A stretch of DNA of 64,000 nucleotides from Lysobacter stagni (GTDB lineage Bacteria > Pseudomonadota > Gammaproteobacteria > Xanthomonadales > Xanthomonadaceae), in contig NZ_JASGBI010000001.1 in assembly GCF_030053425.1 (NCBI RefSeq), positions 216,001 through 280,000 of the forward strand, written 5' to 3'. Below, piece after piece: positions 41,368-51,510 of this stretch; positions within the stretch are counted from its first letter, which is position 1, and each line of letters opens with the position of its first letter. The translations under genes and the position numbers were made by a program. The notes under the pieces are model-generated. The model made no database searches and was not told the origin of the DNA. It saw only the letters and a program-made list of their open reading frames with translations.

Positions 41368-43551
41368 TCACATCCGCTGCACGCCCAGCACGACATTGAG
41401 CCGCCGCACGCGGCGCATCACGTCGGCCAGATGGCGCCGGTCGCTCACTTCGATGGCGAAACGCATCACCGCGATGTTGGCGTCGCGGTCCAGGTACTCC
41501 ACCCGGTCGATGTTGGATTCCGCTTCGGCGATGGCGGCGGCCACCTGCGCGAGCGAGCCCGGCCGGTTGTCCACCTCGATGCGCAGCGCCGCGGCGAAGT
41601 CGCCGGTGACCTGACGGTCCCAGCCGATCGGGACCCAGCGGTCCGGCGACTTGCGGTAGTCGGCGACGTTCGGGCAATCGAGCCGGTGCACCACGATGCC
41701 CCTGCCCGCGGTGTGGTAGCCCATGATCTCGTCGCCGGGAATCGGCAGACAGCAGTTGGCGAAACTGATCACGCCGCGTTCGGAGCCGGTGATCAGGATC
41801 TTGTCCTGCGACATCGGCAGTTGTTCGGCCACCGGGTCGCGCAGCGGCTTGCCCGGCGCTTCGCGCGCCAGCGCCAGCGCCACCTGCTGCGGCATGCGGT
41901 TGCCCAGTGCGATGTCGGCCAGCAGGGCTTCCAGACGCGGGTAACGGAACTCGCTGAGGTAGGCATCCATGCGCACCGTCGGCACGCGGTCCAGCGAGAT
42001 GCCCAGCGCTTCCAGCGCGCGGTCGAGCATGCGATGGCCCAGCTGCACGGCGTCCTCGTGCTCGAGCTGCTTGAGCTGCTGGCGGATCGACGTACGCGCC
42101 TTGCCCGACACGACGAATTCCAGCCATTGCGGCTTCGGCGAGGACGACTTGGCGGTGATGATCTCCACGCGCTGACCGCTGGCCAGCTTGGTGCGCAGCG
42201 GTACCAGCTTGCCATCCACGCGCGCGGCCACCGCCTTGTTGCCGACATCGGTGTGCACGGCATAGGCGAAGTCGAGCGCGGTGGAATTGCGCGGCAGCGA
42301 CATGATGTCGCCCTTCGGCGTGAACAGGTAGACCTCGTCCGGGAACAGGTCGACCTTCACGTTTTCGAGGAATTCCAGCGACGAACCGGTGGCGCGCTGG
42401 GATTCGACGAGGTTGGCGATCCAGCTGTGCGCGCGGCTCTGCGCGCTGTTGGGACCATCGCCGCCGTGCTTGTAGGACCAGTGCGCCGCGATGCCGCGCT
42501 CGGCGATCAGGTCCATTTCCTCGGTGCGGATCTGCACCTCGATGGGCGATCCATACGGGCCGAACAGCACCGTGTGCAGCGACTGGTAACCGTTGGCCTT
42601 GGGAATGGCGATGAAATCGCGGAAGCGCGAATCCAGTGGCTTGTACGAGGCGTGCACGACGCCCAGCGCGTGATAGCAGTCCGGCACGGATCGCACGACG
42701 ACGCGAAACCCGAACACGTCCATCACCTGCGCGAAGGTTTTGTGCTCGGCGCGCATCTTGGTGTAGATGCTCCACGGCGACTTCACGCGGCTCACCAGCC
42801 GGTGCGCGAGCTTCTCTTTCGCCAGTCGCTGCGCCAGCTGCGCTTCGATCTGCACCAGCGATTCGCGCCGCACCACCGGCTGCGTGCGCAGGCGTTTCTC
42901 GATCACCGCGTGACGCCACGGATGCAGCGCGCGGAAGCCCAGGTCCTGCAGCTCCGCCTTGATCAGGTTCATGCCCAGGCGCTGCGCGATGGGCGCGTAG
43001 ATCTCCAGCGTCTCGCGTGCGATGCGATGGCGCGCTTCCATGCTCTGCGCACCCAGCGTGCGCATGTTGTGCAAGCGGTCGGCCAGCTTGATGAGGATGA
43101 CGCGCAGGTCGCGCGACATCGCCAGCAGCATCTTGCGGAAACTCTCCGCGGCCGCTTCCTGGCGGTCGCGGAACTGGATCTTGTCCAGCTTGGTGACGCC
43201 GTCGACCAGTTCCGCCACGGTCTGCCCGAACTCGCTGACCAGGCCGTCGTAGGTGAGCGGCGTGTCCTCGATGGTGTCGTGAAGGATCGCCGCGATCAGC
43301 GTTTCCACGTCCAGGCCCTGGTCGGCCAGGACCTTGGCCACCGCGACCGGATGGGTGATGTACGGCTCGCCGGACTTGCGCGTCTGCCCGGCGTGCGCCG
43401 CCGCGCCCACCGCCCATGCACGGCGCAGCTGGTGGCGCTGTTCTTCGGGCAGGTAGTCGGCGGACTGCTCCAGTTCACGCACGTAATCCGGCACGTCGAC
43501 GTCGTCGGCGACGTGTGACGGATGCAGGCTGAGCGCGGATTCTGGGGCCAT
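41368..43551 (-). CDS. spoT: Bifunctional (p)ppGpp synthetase/hydrolase SpoT
   Basis: A 727-residue stringent-response enzyme that makes and degrades (p)ppGpp. The N-terminal HD hydrolase domain keeps its catalytic ILHDTIEDT (HD at 91-92), so hydrolase activity is expected. The synthetase domain shows [19 protein letters not shown] and [20 protein letters not shown]. The TGS domain ([18 protein letters not shown]) and a C-terminal ACT domain ([20 protein letters not shown]) follow. The family order rpoZ-spoT is kept, although two hairpins lie between the genes. Confidence 0.96.
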   Translation of the reverse strand: MAPESALSLHPSHVADDVDVPDYVRELEQSADYLPEEQRHQLRRAWAVGAAAHAGQTRKSGEPYITHPVAVAKVLADQGLDVETLIAAILHDTIEDTPLTYDGLVSEFGQTVAELVDGVTKLDKIQFRDRQEAAAESFRKMLLAMSRDLRVILIKLADRLHNMRTLGAQSMEARHRIARETLEIYAPIAQRLGMNLIKAELQDLGFRALHPWRHAVIEKRLRTQPVVRRESLVQIEAQLAQRLAKEKLAHRLVSRVKSPWSIYTKMRAEHKTFAQVMDVFGFRVVVRSVPDCYHALGVVHASYKPLDSRFRDFIAIPKANGYQSLHTVLFGPYGSPIEVQIRTEEMDLIAERGIAAHWSYKHGGDGPNSAQSRAHSWIANLVESQRATGSSLEFLENVKVDLFPDEVYLFTPKGDIMSLPRNSTALDFAYAVHTDVGNKAVAARVDGKLVPLRTKLASGQRVEIITAKSSSPKPQWLEFVVSGKARTSIRQQLKQLEHEDAVQLGHRMLDRALEALGISLDRVPTVRMDAYLSEFRYPRLEALLADIALGNRMPQQVALALAREAPGKPLRDPVAEQLPMSQDKILITGSERGVISFANCCLPIPGDEIMGYHTAGRGIVVHRLDCPNVADYRKSPDRWVPIGWDRQVTGDFAAALRIEVDNRPGSLAQVAAAIAEAESNIDRVEYLDRDANIAVMRFAIEVSDRRHLADVMRRVRRLNVVLGVQRM

Positions 43552-43670
43552 GGAGGGAATCTACGCGCGCCGCAGCGCGCTGCGCAACGAAATGCGGGTT
43601 CAAGCTGAATATGGCGGCGATTCTTTCCCGGAAAACCCCTCGGGCGCGGCCACAACGCGACATCGGTCCG

Positions 43671-43702
43671 GAAAAACGAACGGCCCCGCCGAAGCGGGGC
43701 CG
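43671..43702 (-). terminator. Terminator of rpoZ
   Basis: A perfect 9-bp stem with a TTCG loop on the minus strand (43681-43689 with 43694-43702) is followed by TTCGTTTTTC. A second GC hairpin (43715-43722 with 43727-43734) lies between it and the rpoZ stop. The gap up to the spoT start holds nothing else recognisable. Confidence 0.85.
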
Positions 43703-43742
43703 TGCGGGCTCCAGCGCGCCGCCTCAGCGGCGCGGGTGCGTA

Positions 43743-44042
43743 TCAGTCGTCGCCCTTGGACAGGTCGTCGTCGGCCACCACTTCGGCCGCGGCCCATTCC
43801 AGCGCCTCGCGCTCCTTGCGCTCGCGCTCGGACTTCTCGACGGCGTCGATGTAGTCCGTGTCGATGCGGCGCGCGGCGATCTCACGCAGCGCCAGCACGG
43901 TCGGCTTGTCGTTGGCCTCGCTGTTGTCCAGCTGCGGTTCCACGCCGTTGGACAGCTGGCGCGCGCGCTTGGCGGCCATCATGACGAGTTCGAAGCGGTT
44001 GTTGACCACTTCCAGGCAATCTTCAACGGTGATGCGGGCCAT
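43743..44042 (-). CDS. rpoZ: RNA polymerase omega subunit
   Basis: A 99-residue protein that binds the beta-prime subunit and contributes to ppGpp binding by RNA polymerase. It starts [20 protein letters not shown], the omega signature, followed by [13 protein letters not shown] and [16 protein letters not shown]; the C-terminal tail is acidic. ATG 44042 matches the conserved start. It is flanked by terminator-like structures on both sides, so it is probably a single-gene unit here. Confidence 0.97.
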   Translation of the reverse strand: MARITVEDCLEVVNNRFELVMMAAKRARQLSNGVEPQLDNSEANDKPTVLALREIAARRIDTDYIDAVEKSERERKEREALEWAAAEVVADDDLSKGDD

Positions 44043-44162
44043 GGGGCTCCTGGCGGCCGGCGGGCCGTCCATACAGGCTTTAAGGGACCGCAGAGTGTAT
44101 CCGCGGGCCGCCCCGCAGGCAAGCACCGCCTTGAGAATCAGCCAGTTACGGCACCCGGGCGG

Positions 44163-44196
44163 TCAAAAACCCGCCCGTGAGGCCGGCATGCGGGCT
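44163..44196 (-). terminator. Terminator of gmk
   Basis: Directly after the gmk stop the minus strand reads GCCCGC, a 14-base internal segment and GGGCGGG followed by TTTTTGA. The stem is short but the T5 tail is clear. An alternative pairing places the T tract in the loop. Confidence 0.55.
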
Positions 44197-44829
44197 TCAG
44201 GTGCCCGGATCGTCCGCCAGCAGGGTCGTGATCAGCCGGGAATGCCGGGCCACCTGCTGGTCCTTGCGGACGCGGCTGGCGAGGAAGATCGCGCACATCT
44301 CGTCCACGGCGGTGTCGAAGTGCTCGTTGACGATGACGAAGTCGAATTCGCCGTAGTGGGACATCTCCTCGCGGGCGGCATCCAGGCGTTGCGCGATGAC
44401 CGCCTCGGAGTCCTGCCCCCGGCTGCGCATGCGCTGCTCCAGCGCCTGGCGCGAGGGCGGGAGGATGAACACGCTCACCGCGTCGGGCACCTTCGCACGC
44501 ACCTGCCGCGCGCCCTGCCAGTCGATTTCCAGCAGGACGTCCTTGCCTGCCGCCAACTGCGGCTCGACCGACTGTCGCGCCGATCCCTTCCAGTCGCCAT
44601 GCACCAGCGCGTGCTCGAAGAAGTCGCCCGCGGCGACCATGTCCTCGAACGCCTGCTTGCTGACGAAGTGGTAATGCTCGGCGTGGCGTTCGCCCGGTCG
44701 CGGCTGGCGCGAGGTGAACGAGATCGACAGGCAGATGTTCGGATCACGCGCCAGCACGGCGTTGACGATGCTGGACTTTCCAGCGCCCGACGGCGCAGCG
44801 ACGATGAAGAGGGTTCCGCGCATGGTCAT
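44197..44829 (-). CDS. gmk: Guanylate kinase
   Basis: A 210-residue enzyme that phosphorylates GMP to GDP. It has the P-loop [18 protein letters not shown], the GMP-binding region [21 protein letters not shown] and [10 protein letters not shown], and the [12 protein letters not shown] strand. The start overlaps the yicC stop by four bases; ATG 44823 is an alternative two codons in. The yicC-gmk pair followed by rpoZ and spoT is the common gammaproteobacterial order. Confidence 0.97.
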   Translation of the reverse strand: MTMRGTLFIVAAPSGAGKSSIVNAVLARDPNICLSISFTSRQPRPGERHAEHYHFVSKQAFEDMVAAGDFFEHALVHGDWKGSARQSVEPQLAAGKDVLLEIDWQGARQVRAKVPDAVSVFILPPSRQALEQRMRSRGQDSEAVIAQRLDAAREEMSHYGEFDFVIVNEHFDTAVDEMCAIFLASRVRKDQQVARHSRLITTLLADDPGT

Positions 44830-45686
44830 TCGATGTTCTGGATCTGTTCGCGGACCTGGTCGATCAGCACCTTCAGCTCCACCGCCGCGGCCGAGCTGCG
44901 CGCATCGACGGACTTGGACCCCAGGGTGTTGGCCTCGCGGTTGAATTCCTGCAGCAGGAAGTCGAGGCGACGGCCGACGGCTTCCTTCAGCTTGAGCACG
45001 CGGCGCGCTTCGGCGACATGGGAATCAAGGCGATCCAGCTCCTCGTCCACGTCCAGCTTCTGCAACCACAGCACCAGTTCCTGCTCGAGCCGGCCGCTGT
45101 CGAGCGGCTGGGCCAGGTCGGCCACGCGCGCCTCCAGCTTGGTGCGCTGGCCCGCACGGATCAGCGGCATGAACGTACGCACTTCGGCGGCCAGCGTCGC
45201 GATGCCGTCGATGCGCTCGGTGATGACCGCGGCGAGCTTGGCGCCTTCGCGCTCGCGCGCGCGGACGAACTCGTCCAGCACTTCGTCCAGCAGCTCCAGC
45301 GCCTGCGCGTGCAGCGCGGCGGGATCGTTCGCCTGTGCCTGCAGCACACCGGGGAACTGCAGCAGGTCGGTCAGATCGGTGTGCAGACGCGGAAAGCGCG
45401 AATCCAGGTCCAGCGCCAGCTCGCTCAGTTCACGCAGGCGGGTGGGATTGAGCTGCAGCGCGCTCTCGCCTTCCGGTGCGCGCAGGCGCACGGTCAGGTC
45501 GACCTTGCCGCGCGCGACGCGTCCGGAGACGCGCTCGCGCAGGGCCGGTTCGAGCGCGCGCAGCTCGTCCGGCAGGCGCACGCCCAGCTCGAGGAACCGG
45601 TGGTTCACCGAGCGCAGCTCGCAACCCAGCGTGCCCCACGGAGTGGTGCGTTCGCCGCCGGCGAAGGCGGTCATGCTGCGGATCAT
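44826..45686 (-). CDS. yicC: YicC family endoribonuclease/stress protein
   Basis: A 286-residue protein of the YicC family, with the conserved start [18 protein letters not shown], then [16 protein letters not shown] and the C-terminal DUF1732 part, whose conserved segment begins [15 protein letters not shown]. Family members have been linked to RNA degradation and stationary-phase survival. ATG 45686 matches the conserved start; the frame extends upstream across the divergent rph promoter without similarity. It is cotranscribed with gmk. Confidence 0.93.
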   Translation of the reverse strand: MIRSMTAFAGGERTTPWGTLGCELRSVNHRFLELGVRLPDELRALEPALRERVSGRVARGKVDLTVRLRAPEGESALQLNPTRLRELSELALDLDSRFPRLHTDLTDLLQFPGVLQAQANDPAALHAQALELLDEVLDEFVRAREREGAKLAAVITERIDGIATLAAEVRTFMPLIRAGQRTKLEARVADLAQPLDSGRLEQELVLWLQKLDVDEELDRLDSHVAEARRVLKLKEAVGRRLDFLLQEFNREANTLGSKSVDARSSAAAVELKVLIDQVREQIQNIE

Positions 45687-45721
45687 CTGGCGTGTACCCA
45701 AGGCCAACAGGGAGCGAATGG

Positions 45722-45727
45722 TAAACT
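45722..45727 (+). promoter_or_regulatory. Candidate -10 element of rph
   Basis: TAAACT lies 28 bases before the rph ATG in the 69-base divergent region shared with yicC. No clear -35 element is seen, so confidence is low. Confidence 0.3.
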
Positions 45728-45755
45728 CGCGCGCCCTCCAAACGGTAATTCGGTC

Positions 45756-46520
45756 ATGTCCGGCACGCCTGTCGCCCCTTCCGCCGGCCTCCCGGCCACC
45801 GTTACCCGCCCCAGCGGCCGCGCACCGTCCCAGATGCGCGAGGTCCGCATCGAACGCGGCTTCACCCGCCACGCCGAAGGCTCGGTGCTGGTGTGCTTCG
45901 GCGAGACGCGCGTGCTGTGCACCGCGAGCGTCGAGAACAAGGCGCCTGCGTTCCTGCGCGGCAAGGGCGAAGGCTGGGTCACTGCCGAGTACGGCATGCT
46001 GCCGCGCGCCACGCACTCGCGCTCCGACCGTGAAGCCGCACGCGGCAAGCAGGGTGGCCGCACGCTGGAAATCCAGCGACTGATCGGTCGTTCACTGCGT
46101 GCGTGCGTCGACCGCAAGCTGCTCGGCGAGCGCACCATCACGCTGGACTGCGATGTGCTGCAGGCCGATGGCGGCACGCGCACGGCCGCCATCACCGGCG
46201 CCTACGTGGCGATGGTCGATGCGGTGCGCTGGTTGCTGGCGCGTCGCGAGATCACGCGCGATCCCATCTTCGGTGCCGTGGCCGCCGTGTCGGTGGGCAT
46301 CTACCGCGGCGTGCCGGTGCTGGACCTGGACTACGCCGAGGACAGCGACTGCGACACCGACATGAACGTCGTGATGAACGACGGTGGCGGTTTCATCGAG
46401 TTGCAGGGTACGGCCGAAGGCCACGCGTTCCGTCGCGACGAACTGAACGCGCTGACGTCGCTGGCCGAAGCCGGCATCGCCGAACTGGTCGCCAGGCAGC
46501 GCGAAGCGCTCGCGCTCTGA
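45756..46520 (+). CDS. rph: Ribonuclease PH
   Basis: A 254-residue phosphorolytic exoribonuclease that trims tRNA 3' ends. Conserved blocks are [66 protein letters not shown] and [18 protein letters not shown]. The catalytic and RNA-binding regions are complete and the length is near normal, with about 15 extra N-terminal residues. It is first in a plus-strand run with the VOC, rdgB, monooxygenase and hemW genes. Confidence 0.96.
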   Translation: MSGTPVAPSAGLPATVTRPSGRAPSQMREVRIERGFTRHAEGSVLVCFGETRVLCTASVENKAPAFLRGKGEGWVTAEYGMLPRATHSRSDREAARGKQGGRTLEIQRLIGRSLRACVDRKLLGERTITLDCDVLQADGGTRTAAITGAYVAMVDAVRWLLARREITRDPIFGAVAAVSVGIYRGVPVLDLDYAEDSDCDTDMNVVMNDGGGFIELQGTAEGHAFRRDELNALTSLAEAGIAELVARQREALAL

Positions 46521-46524
46521 CGCC

Positions 46525-46914
46525 ATGTCGCGGTTCATCGCCAACATCACCCTCGTCGTGGGCGACTACGACGAGGCGATCGCGTTCTACACGCGCGCGC
46601 TGGGCTTCGACCTGCTGGAAGACACCGACCTGGGCGGCGGCAAGCGCTGGGTGCGCGTGGCCCCGCGGGGCGCGCAGACGGCACTACTGCTGGCGCAGGC
46701 CGATGGCGACGCACAGCGCGCGAGCATCGGCCACCAGACCGGTGGGCGCGTGGGTTTCTTCCTGCACACCGATGATTTCGTTCGCGACCATGCCTCGATG
46801 CAGGCGCACGGCGTGCGCTTCCTGGAGGCGCCGCGTCATGAGCCTTACGGCATCGTCGCGGTGTTCGAAGACCTGTACGGCAATCGCTGGGACCTGCTGG
46901 AGCCCAAGGCATGA
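46525..46914 (+). CDS. VOC (glyoxalase/bleomycin resistance) superfamily protein
   Basis: A 129-residue single-domain protein of the vicinal oxygen chelate fold: two beta-alpha-beta-beta-beta units, with TLVVGDYDEAIAFYTRALGF at the start, FFLHTDDFVRDHASM in the middle and VFEDLYGNRWDLLEP at the end. The terminal glutamate of the last block is a typical metal ligand. The substrate is unknown. It starts five bases after the rph stop and overlaps rdgB by four bases. Confidence 0.85.
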   Translation: MSRFIANITLVVGDYDEAIAFYTRALGFDLLEDTDLGGGKRWVRVAPRGAQTALLLAQADGDAQRASIGHQTGGRVGFFLHTDDFVRDHASMQAHGVRFLEAPRHEPYGIVAVFEDLYGNRWDLLEPKA

Positions 46915-47519
46915 CGCGAACGATGAAGTGGGTCATTGCCAGCAGCAACGCCGGCAAGCTGCGTGAGTTCCGCGAGCTTCTGGGCGGTAGCGGTATCGAG
47001 TTCGTCACGCAGGGCGAGATGGGCGTGGGCGACGCGGACGAAACCGGCCTGACGTTCGTCGAGAACGCACTGCTCAAGGCACGCAAGGCCGCGCGCGAGA
47101 CCGGCATGCCCGCGCTGGGCGACGATTCGGGCCTGTGCGTGGACGCACTGGGCGGCGCGCCGGGCCTGTACTCGGCGCGCTACGCCGGCGAGCACGGCAA
47201 CGCACAAGCCAACATCGACAAGCTGCTGCATGCGCTGCGCGACGTCCCCGATGCACAGCGCACGGCGCACTTCTATGCGGTGATCGTGCTGGTGCGCCAC
47301 GCCGAGGATCCGCAGCCGCTGATCGCCGAGGGCATCTGGAACGGACGCGTGCTGCACGAACGCCGTGGCGACGGCGGGTTCGGTTACGACCCGGTGTTTC
47401 TGGACCCGGAACAGGGCCTCTCGGCGGCACAGCTGGATCCCGAACTGAAGAACCGCATCAGTCATCGCGGCCTGGCATTGGCGGCGTTGCGGCAGAAGCT
47501 GCTGGACGCGGTGCGGTAA
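46911..47519 (+). CDS. rdgB: Non-canonical purine NTP pyrophosphatase (RdgB/HAM1)
   Basis: A 202-residue enzyme that hydrolyses ITP, dITP and XTP, keeping deaminated purines out of nucleic acids. Motifs are WVIASSNAGKLREF (substrate loop), ETGLTFVENALLKARKA, LGDDSGLCVDALGGAPGLYS (catalytic aspartate), GFGYDPVFLDPE and ISHRGLALA. The ATG is within the VOC gene end (ATGA overlap). ATG 46923 (MKWVIAS) is a possible start slightly downstream. Confidence 0.96.
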   Translation: MTRTMKWVIASSNAGKLREFRELLGGSGIEFVTQGEMGVGDADETGLTFVENALLKARKAARETGMPALGDDSGLCVDALGGAPGLYSARYAGEHGNAQANIDKLLHALRDVPDAQRTAHFYAVIVLVRHAEDPQPLIAEGIWNGRVLHERRGDGGFGYDPVFLDPEQGLSAAQLDPELKNRISHRGLALAALRQKLLDAVR

Positions 47520-47524
47520 TCACC

Positions 47525-47827
47525 GTGTTCGTGACCGTCTGGGAATACGAAGTGCGTCCCGGCGCCGAGGCGGCGTTCGAGGCCCTGTACGGTGCGTCCG
47601 GCCCCTGGGCCCGTCTGTTCGCCGAATACCCCGGTTACCTGCGCACCGAGCTGCTGCGTGACGCGCGCACCGGGCGTTACCTCACACTCGACCACTGGCG
47701 CAGCGCACAGGACTACACTGCCTTCCACGGACAGCTTCCACCGCGCTATTCCGAGCTCGATGCGCAAGGCGATGCCCTGACGCTGGCCGAACGCCATGTC
47801 GGCGAATTCGACGTCACCGATACCTGA
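47525..47827 (+). CDS. Antibiotic biosynthesis monooxygenase-like (ABM) domain protein
   Basis: A 100-residue dimeric alpha+beta barrel protein resembling ABM-domain monooxygenases: VTVWEYEVRPGAEAAFEALY, YPGYLRTELLRD, RYLTLDHWRS and YTAFHGQL. The family includes quinol monooxygenases and heme-degrading enzymes; the substrate is unknown here. The start is GTG 47525, five bases after the rdgB stop, since no ATG precedes the first strand. The longer open frame lies across rdgB in another frame. Confidence 0.8.
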   Translation: MFVTVWEYEVRPGAEAAFEALYGASGPWARLFAEYPGYLRTELLRDARTGRYLTLDHWRSAQDYTAFHGQLPPRYSELDAQGDALTLAERHVGEFDVTDT

Positions 47828-47847
47828 CGTCCCTTCCGTTCCACCGA

Positions 47848-49065
47848 ATGCATCCTGTGTCCCTTACCACTCCGCCCCTGTCGCTCTACGTCCACCTGCC
47901 CTGGTGCGTGCGCAAGTGCCCGTACTGCGATTTCAATTCGCACGAAGGCCGTGGCGCGCTGCCGTTCGATGCATACGTGGATGCCTTGCTGGCGGACCTG
48001 GACTTCGACCTGCCGCTGGCATGGGGCCGCACCATCCACTCGGTGTTCTTCGGCGGGGGCACGCCCAGCCTGTTTCCGCCGGAGTTCATCGACCGCTTCC
48101 TGCAGGGCGCCAGCAGCCGGCTGCGCTTTGCGCCCGGCTGCGAGATCACGCTGGAAACCAACCCCGGCACGGCCGAGCACGGCCGCTTCGAGCTCTACCG
48201 CGCTGCCGGTGTGAACCGCCTGAGCTTCGGCATCCAGAGCTTCGACGACGATTGCCTCAAGCGACTGGGGCGCATCCACGACAGCGGTGAGGCCGAGGCG
48301 GCGGTGAAGCTGGCGCAGGATGCCGGCTTCGACAATTTCAACCTCGACCTGATGTACGCCCTGCCCGGCCAGACCCTGGCGATGGCAGAACGCGACCTCG
48401 AGCGCGCCTTCGCGCTGCAACCGGCGCACATCAGCCATTACCAGCTGACGCTGGAACCCAACACGGTGTTCGCCGCGCGACCGCCGCGCGACATTCCCGA
48501 CGACGACGCCAGCTGGGACATCCAGGAGCACTGCCAGGCCATGCTGGCGCAGGCCGGCTACGGTCAGTACGAGGTCAGCGCCTACGCGCGCGCCGGGCGC
48601 CAGTGCCTGCACAACCTCAACTACTGGCAGTTCGGCGACTATCTGGGCATCGGCGCCGGCGCACACGGCAAGATCACGCTCGGCGCCGAGCAGACGATCC
48701 TGCGCCGCTGGAAGGTCAAGCATCCCACCCAGTACCTCGCCCGTGCCGGTCATGCCGAGGCCATCGGTGGCGACGACCGCATCGACCCGGCACGCCGCCC
48801 GTTCGAATACATGCTCAACACCCTGCGTCTGGTCGACGGGTTCTCACTGACTGCCTTCGAGGCACGCACCGGACTGGACCGCCAGACCATCGCGATGCAA
48901 CTGGCACAGGCCGTCTCGGCGGGTTGGCTGGCCATCGACGGGGACCGTGTGCGGCCCACCGAACTGGGCCGTCGTTTCACCAACGACGTGATCGAACTGT
49001 TCCTCGACGACAGCGCATCCCATGCTGCGGGTGCACACGAAGTGGCCGGTTACACCATCGTCTGA
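47848..49065 (+). CDS. hemW: Heme chaperone HemW (radical SAM)
   Basis: A 405-residue radical SAM protein. The iron-sulfur cluster motif is CVRKCPYC (CX3CXXC) in LYVHLPWCVRKCPYCDFNSH. Other blocks are FFGGGTPSLF, ETNPGT, RLSFGIQSFDDDCLK, HISHYQLTLEPNT and LGIGAGAHGK, and a C-terminal HemN-like domain ends the protein. It lacks the features of coproporphyrinogen oxidase HemN and follows rdgB in the common order, so HemW, a heme-delivery chaperone, is the best call. Confidence 0.94.
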   Translation: MHPVSLTTPPLSLYVHLPWCVRKCPYCDFNSHEGRGALPFDAYVDALLADLDFDLPLAWGRTIHSVFFGGGTPSLFPPEFIDRFLQGASSRLRFAPGCEITLETNPGTAEHGRFELYRAAGVNRLSFGIQSFDDDCLKRLGRIHDSGEAEAAVKLAQDAGFDNFNLDLMYALPGQTLAMAERDLERAFALQPAHISHYQLTLEPNTVFAARPPRDIPDDDASWDIQEHCQAMLAQAGYGQYEVSAYARAGRQCLHNLNYWQFGDYLGIGAGAHGKITLGAEQTILRRWKVKHPTQYLARAGHAEAIGGDDRIDPARRPFEYMLNTLRLVDGFSLTAFEARTGLDRQTIAMQLAQAVSAGWLAIDGDRVRPTELGRRFTNDVIELFLDDSASHAAGAHEVAGYTIV

Positions 49066-49257
49066 GTTCCGCAGCGCGCGGAATGTCCACAGGACAGACG
49101 ACACGTCATTGCCATCGCAAACACTGACTGGCCGCTGTGAAGGCCTTGCACCGTTTCATGGAGTGGTCGCCCTCCCTGGGGACCGCTGGAGCGACATGGG
49201 CTGGCGGGCACGGTTGGGTCCATGCATGATCGTCGCTATTGAGACGGTGATCCCAGA
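49066..49257. other. Intergenic region before the DUF1631 gene
   Basis: This 192-base gap holds no gene, terminator or convincing promoter that I can see. It is noted because the DUF1631 gene must be transcribed from here or by readthrough from hemW. Confidence 0.3.
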
Positions 49258-51510
49258 ATGTCCGCAACCTTCGAACCCCTCGGCAGTTCGATCCCTCGTC
49301 CTACCCTGGCGTCCGCGGCATTGCCCCGGCGCGTGCGGCGCGTGCTCGAACACCTCTACGCCCTGGTGTCCGACGAAATGTCGCGGCAGCTGGAACACAT
49401 GCTCGGCGAATTCGAGCAGCAGTTGTTCAAGCACGCAGACCAGGCGCGCAATGCCGCCGCGCAGGCCACTCACCTGGAGACCCTGCGCACGACCCGGCTC
49501 AACCGGACCGATCTGGTGCCTCGCTTCCTGGCACTGGTCGAAAGCGAACTGACCACCATCCGCGACCCGTCGCATGTGGTCGAAACAACCGACGGGTTGC
49601 CGGCCTTCCAGGACATGCGCCTGGTGGACCATGGCGAGATCGACGAGGCCAACCTGCTGCGCAGCATCGCCGCGCGGCAGGAATCGCGGGCGAACCTGCC
49701 GCTGTTGCTGCTCGGTCAACGCTTCGGCGTGCTCGCCGGCGCACCGGCGTTCGACGCCGAGCGCCTGCCGGTCGGCCCCTACGCGTTGGGCCGCATCCTG
49801 TCCGAAGCCGCGCATGCGCTGCAGATCAGCCCGGAGGGGCGCCTGCACCTGTACAAGGTGTACGACCAGCACGTCATGTCGGGTTATGCGCAGCTGGTGG
49901 AGACGATGAACTCCCTGCTCGCGCGCGAGAACGTGCTGCCGGGCCTGTCCTTCGTTCCCATCCGCAGCCGCACCGGCGGTCAGCGCGATGAACCGGTGCC
50001 GCGCCGCAGCGAGCCGGTCGATCCGGACGCCGCGCGGCAGCGGCCGACCACCGCCTGGCCCGGCCAGTCCGACGCGGGCAACGCCGGCCCGGCATTGGAC
50101 GAGGAAGCCTTCGGCCTGCTGCAGCAACTGCTGTCCGCGCGCCGCGACCTCATGGGCAAGCTGCGCCCCGGCGGCAACAACGACAACACCCCGCGGCCGA
50201 CGCTGACACGCGACGAACTCACCAACGCGCTGTCGACGCTGCAGTCGCTGCCACTGCACAAGACGCCGCCGCGCAACCTGACCGACGTCCGCCAGACGCT
50301 GCTCGCGCAGGCGCGTCAGCAGCGCGGCGAAGCCACGTTCCTTTCGCGCGAGGACAGCGACGCGTTCGAACTGCTCGAACTGTTCTACAACGAGATCGGC
50401 CGCGAGCTTCGCACCGATGCGGCCGTCTCGAACCTGCTCAGCCGCCTGCAGGTGCCGCTGGTACGGCTGGCGCTGGAGGACCGCGGCTTCTTCGTCCGCA
50501 ACGAACACCCGGCGCGCCAGCTGCTCAACGCCGTCGCCGAGGCCGGCGCACACTGGGTGCCGAAGGACGAAAGCGACCCGCACCTCAACGAACAACTCCG
50601 CCGCGCCGTCGACCACGTGGTCGACAACTACGACGGCGACGCAGGCGTGTTCGAGTCGGCCAACCGCCAGCTGCAGGATCACCTGCGCGGGATGGCGCGC
50701 AAGGCCGAAGTTGCCGAGCGCCGTCATGTCGAGGCCGCGCGCGGCAAGGAAAAGCTGGTGATGGCCAAGCGCCAGGCCGGCGAAGCGATCGAGAACATCG
50801 TGCAGGGCCAGAAGCTGCCGAAGTTCGTCCACACGCTGCTCAGCCAGGCCTGGACCGACGTGCTCACCCTCACGCTGCTGCGCAGCGGCGAGGACTCGGA
50901 GGAATGGCAACGCCAGCTGGAGGCCACACAGGCGATCGTGGCGGCGAATGCGGCAGGCCAGCGCGGGCAGGTGTCCAACGCCATGGGCGAGGACATCGAG
51001 GCGGCGCTGACGCAGGTCGGCTACCACGTCGAGGACGCCGGCGCGATCACGCGCCAACTGGTCACCGGCACCGCCGCCAACGACGATGCCGCCTCGCGCA
51101 CGGAACTGGCCCTCAAGCTGAAGGCGCGCACGCGCCTGGGCAGCGAAGAGGAAACGGCCGCACCGGAACAACCGCCGCGCAATCCGCAGGAACAGGAATG
51201 CTGGCGCCACCTGCGTACGCTGCCGTTCGGCACGTGGTTCGAATTCGACATCGGCGAGACCACCGAAGTCGTGCGCCGTCGACTGTCCTGGTTCAGCCCC
51301 GTCACCGACAACGCGCTGTTCGTGAACCAGCGCGGGCAACGCGTGGCCGAGCAGTCGCTGGACAGCCTGGCACGGCAGATGTCGGCCGGCCACGCCCGCA
51401 TCGTCACCGTCGAGAAGAGCCGCCTGGTCGACCGCGCCTGGAGCGCGGTGATGGGCGCGCTGGGTCATCTCGTCGGCAACAACACGCCGTCCCCCGAGGT
51501 CCACGCATGA
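49258..51510 (+). CDS. DUF1631 family protein
   Basis: A 750-residue protein of the DUF1631 family, sometimes misnamed thymidine phosphorylase. It is helical and highly charged, with family segments FLALVESELTTIRDPSHVVE, RIYP-free linkers around 240-290, LLELFYNEIGRELRTDAAVS and QLLNAVAEAG. The C-terminal domain (HLRTLPFGTWFEFDIGETTE, LSWFSPVTDNALFVNQRGQR) resembles a PilZ-like beta barrel, consistent with the gene overlapping a true PilZ gene. Role unknown; a link with c-di-GMP signalling is an inference. The overlap with the PilZ gene is four bases. Confidence 0.85.
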   Translation: MSATFEPLGSSIPRPTLASAALPRRVRRVLEHLYALVSDEMSRQLEHMLGEFEQQLFKHADQARNAAAQATHLETLRTTRLNRTDLVPRFLALVESELTTIRDPSHVVETTDGLPAFQDMRLVDHGEIDEANLLRSIAARQESRANLPLLLLGQRFGVLAGAPAFDAERLPVGPYALGRILSEAAHALQISPEGRLHLYKVYDQHVMSGYAQLVETMNSLLARENVLPGLSFVPIRSRTGGQRDEPVPRRSEPVDPDAARQRPTTAWPGQSDAGNAGPALDEEAFGLLQQLLSARRDLMGKLRPGGNNDNTPRPTLTRDELTNALSTLQSLPLHKTPPRNLTDVRQTLLAQARQQRGEATFLSREDSDAFELLELFYNEIGRELRTDAAVSNLLSRLQVPLVRLALEDRGFFVRNEHPARQLLNAVAEAGAHWVPKDESDPHLNEQLRRAVDHVVDNYDGDAGVFESANRQLQDHLRGMARKAEVAERRHVEAARGKEKLVMAKRQAGEAIENIVQGQKLPKFVHTLLSQAWTDVLTLTLLRSGEDSEEWQRQLEATQAIVAANAAGQRGQVSNAMGEDIEAALTQVGYHVEDAGAITRQLVTGTAANDDAASRTELALKLKARTRLGSEEETAAPEQPPRNPQEQECWRHLRTLPFGTWFEFDIGETTEVVRRRLSWFSPVTDNALFVNQRGQRVAEQSLDSLARQMSAGHARIVTVEKSRLVDRAWSAVMGALGHLVGNNTPSPEVHA

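Noticed and set aside
49156..51504. A 782-codon open frame on the minus strand opposite the DUF1631 gene
   Set aside because: No family motif; the plus strand has the recognisable DUF1631 protein ending in an overlap with a PilZ gene.
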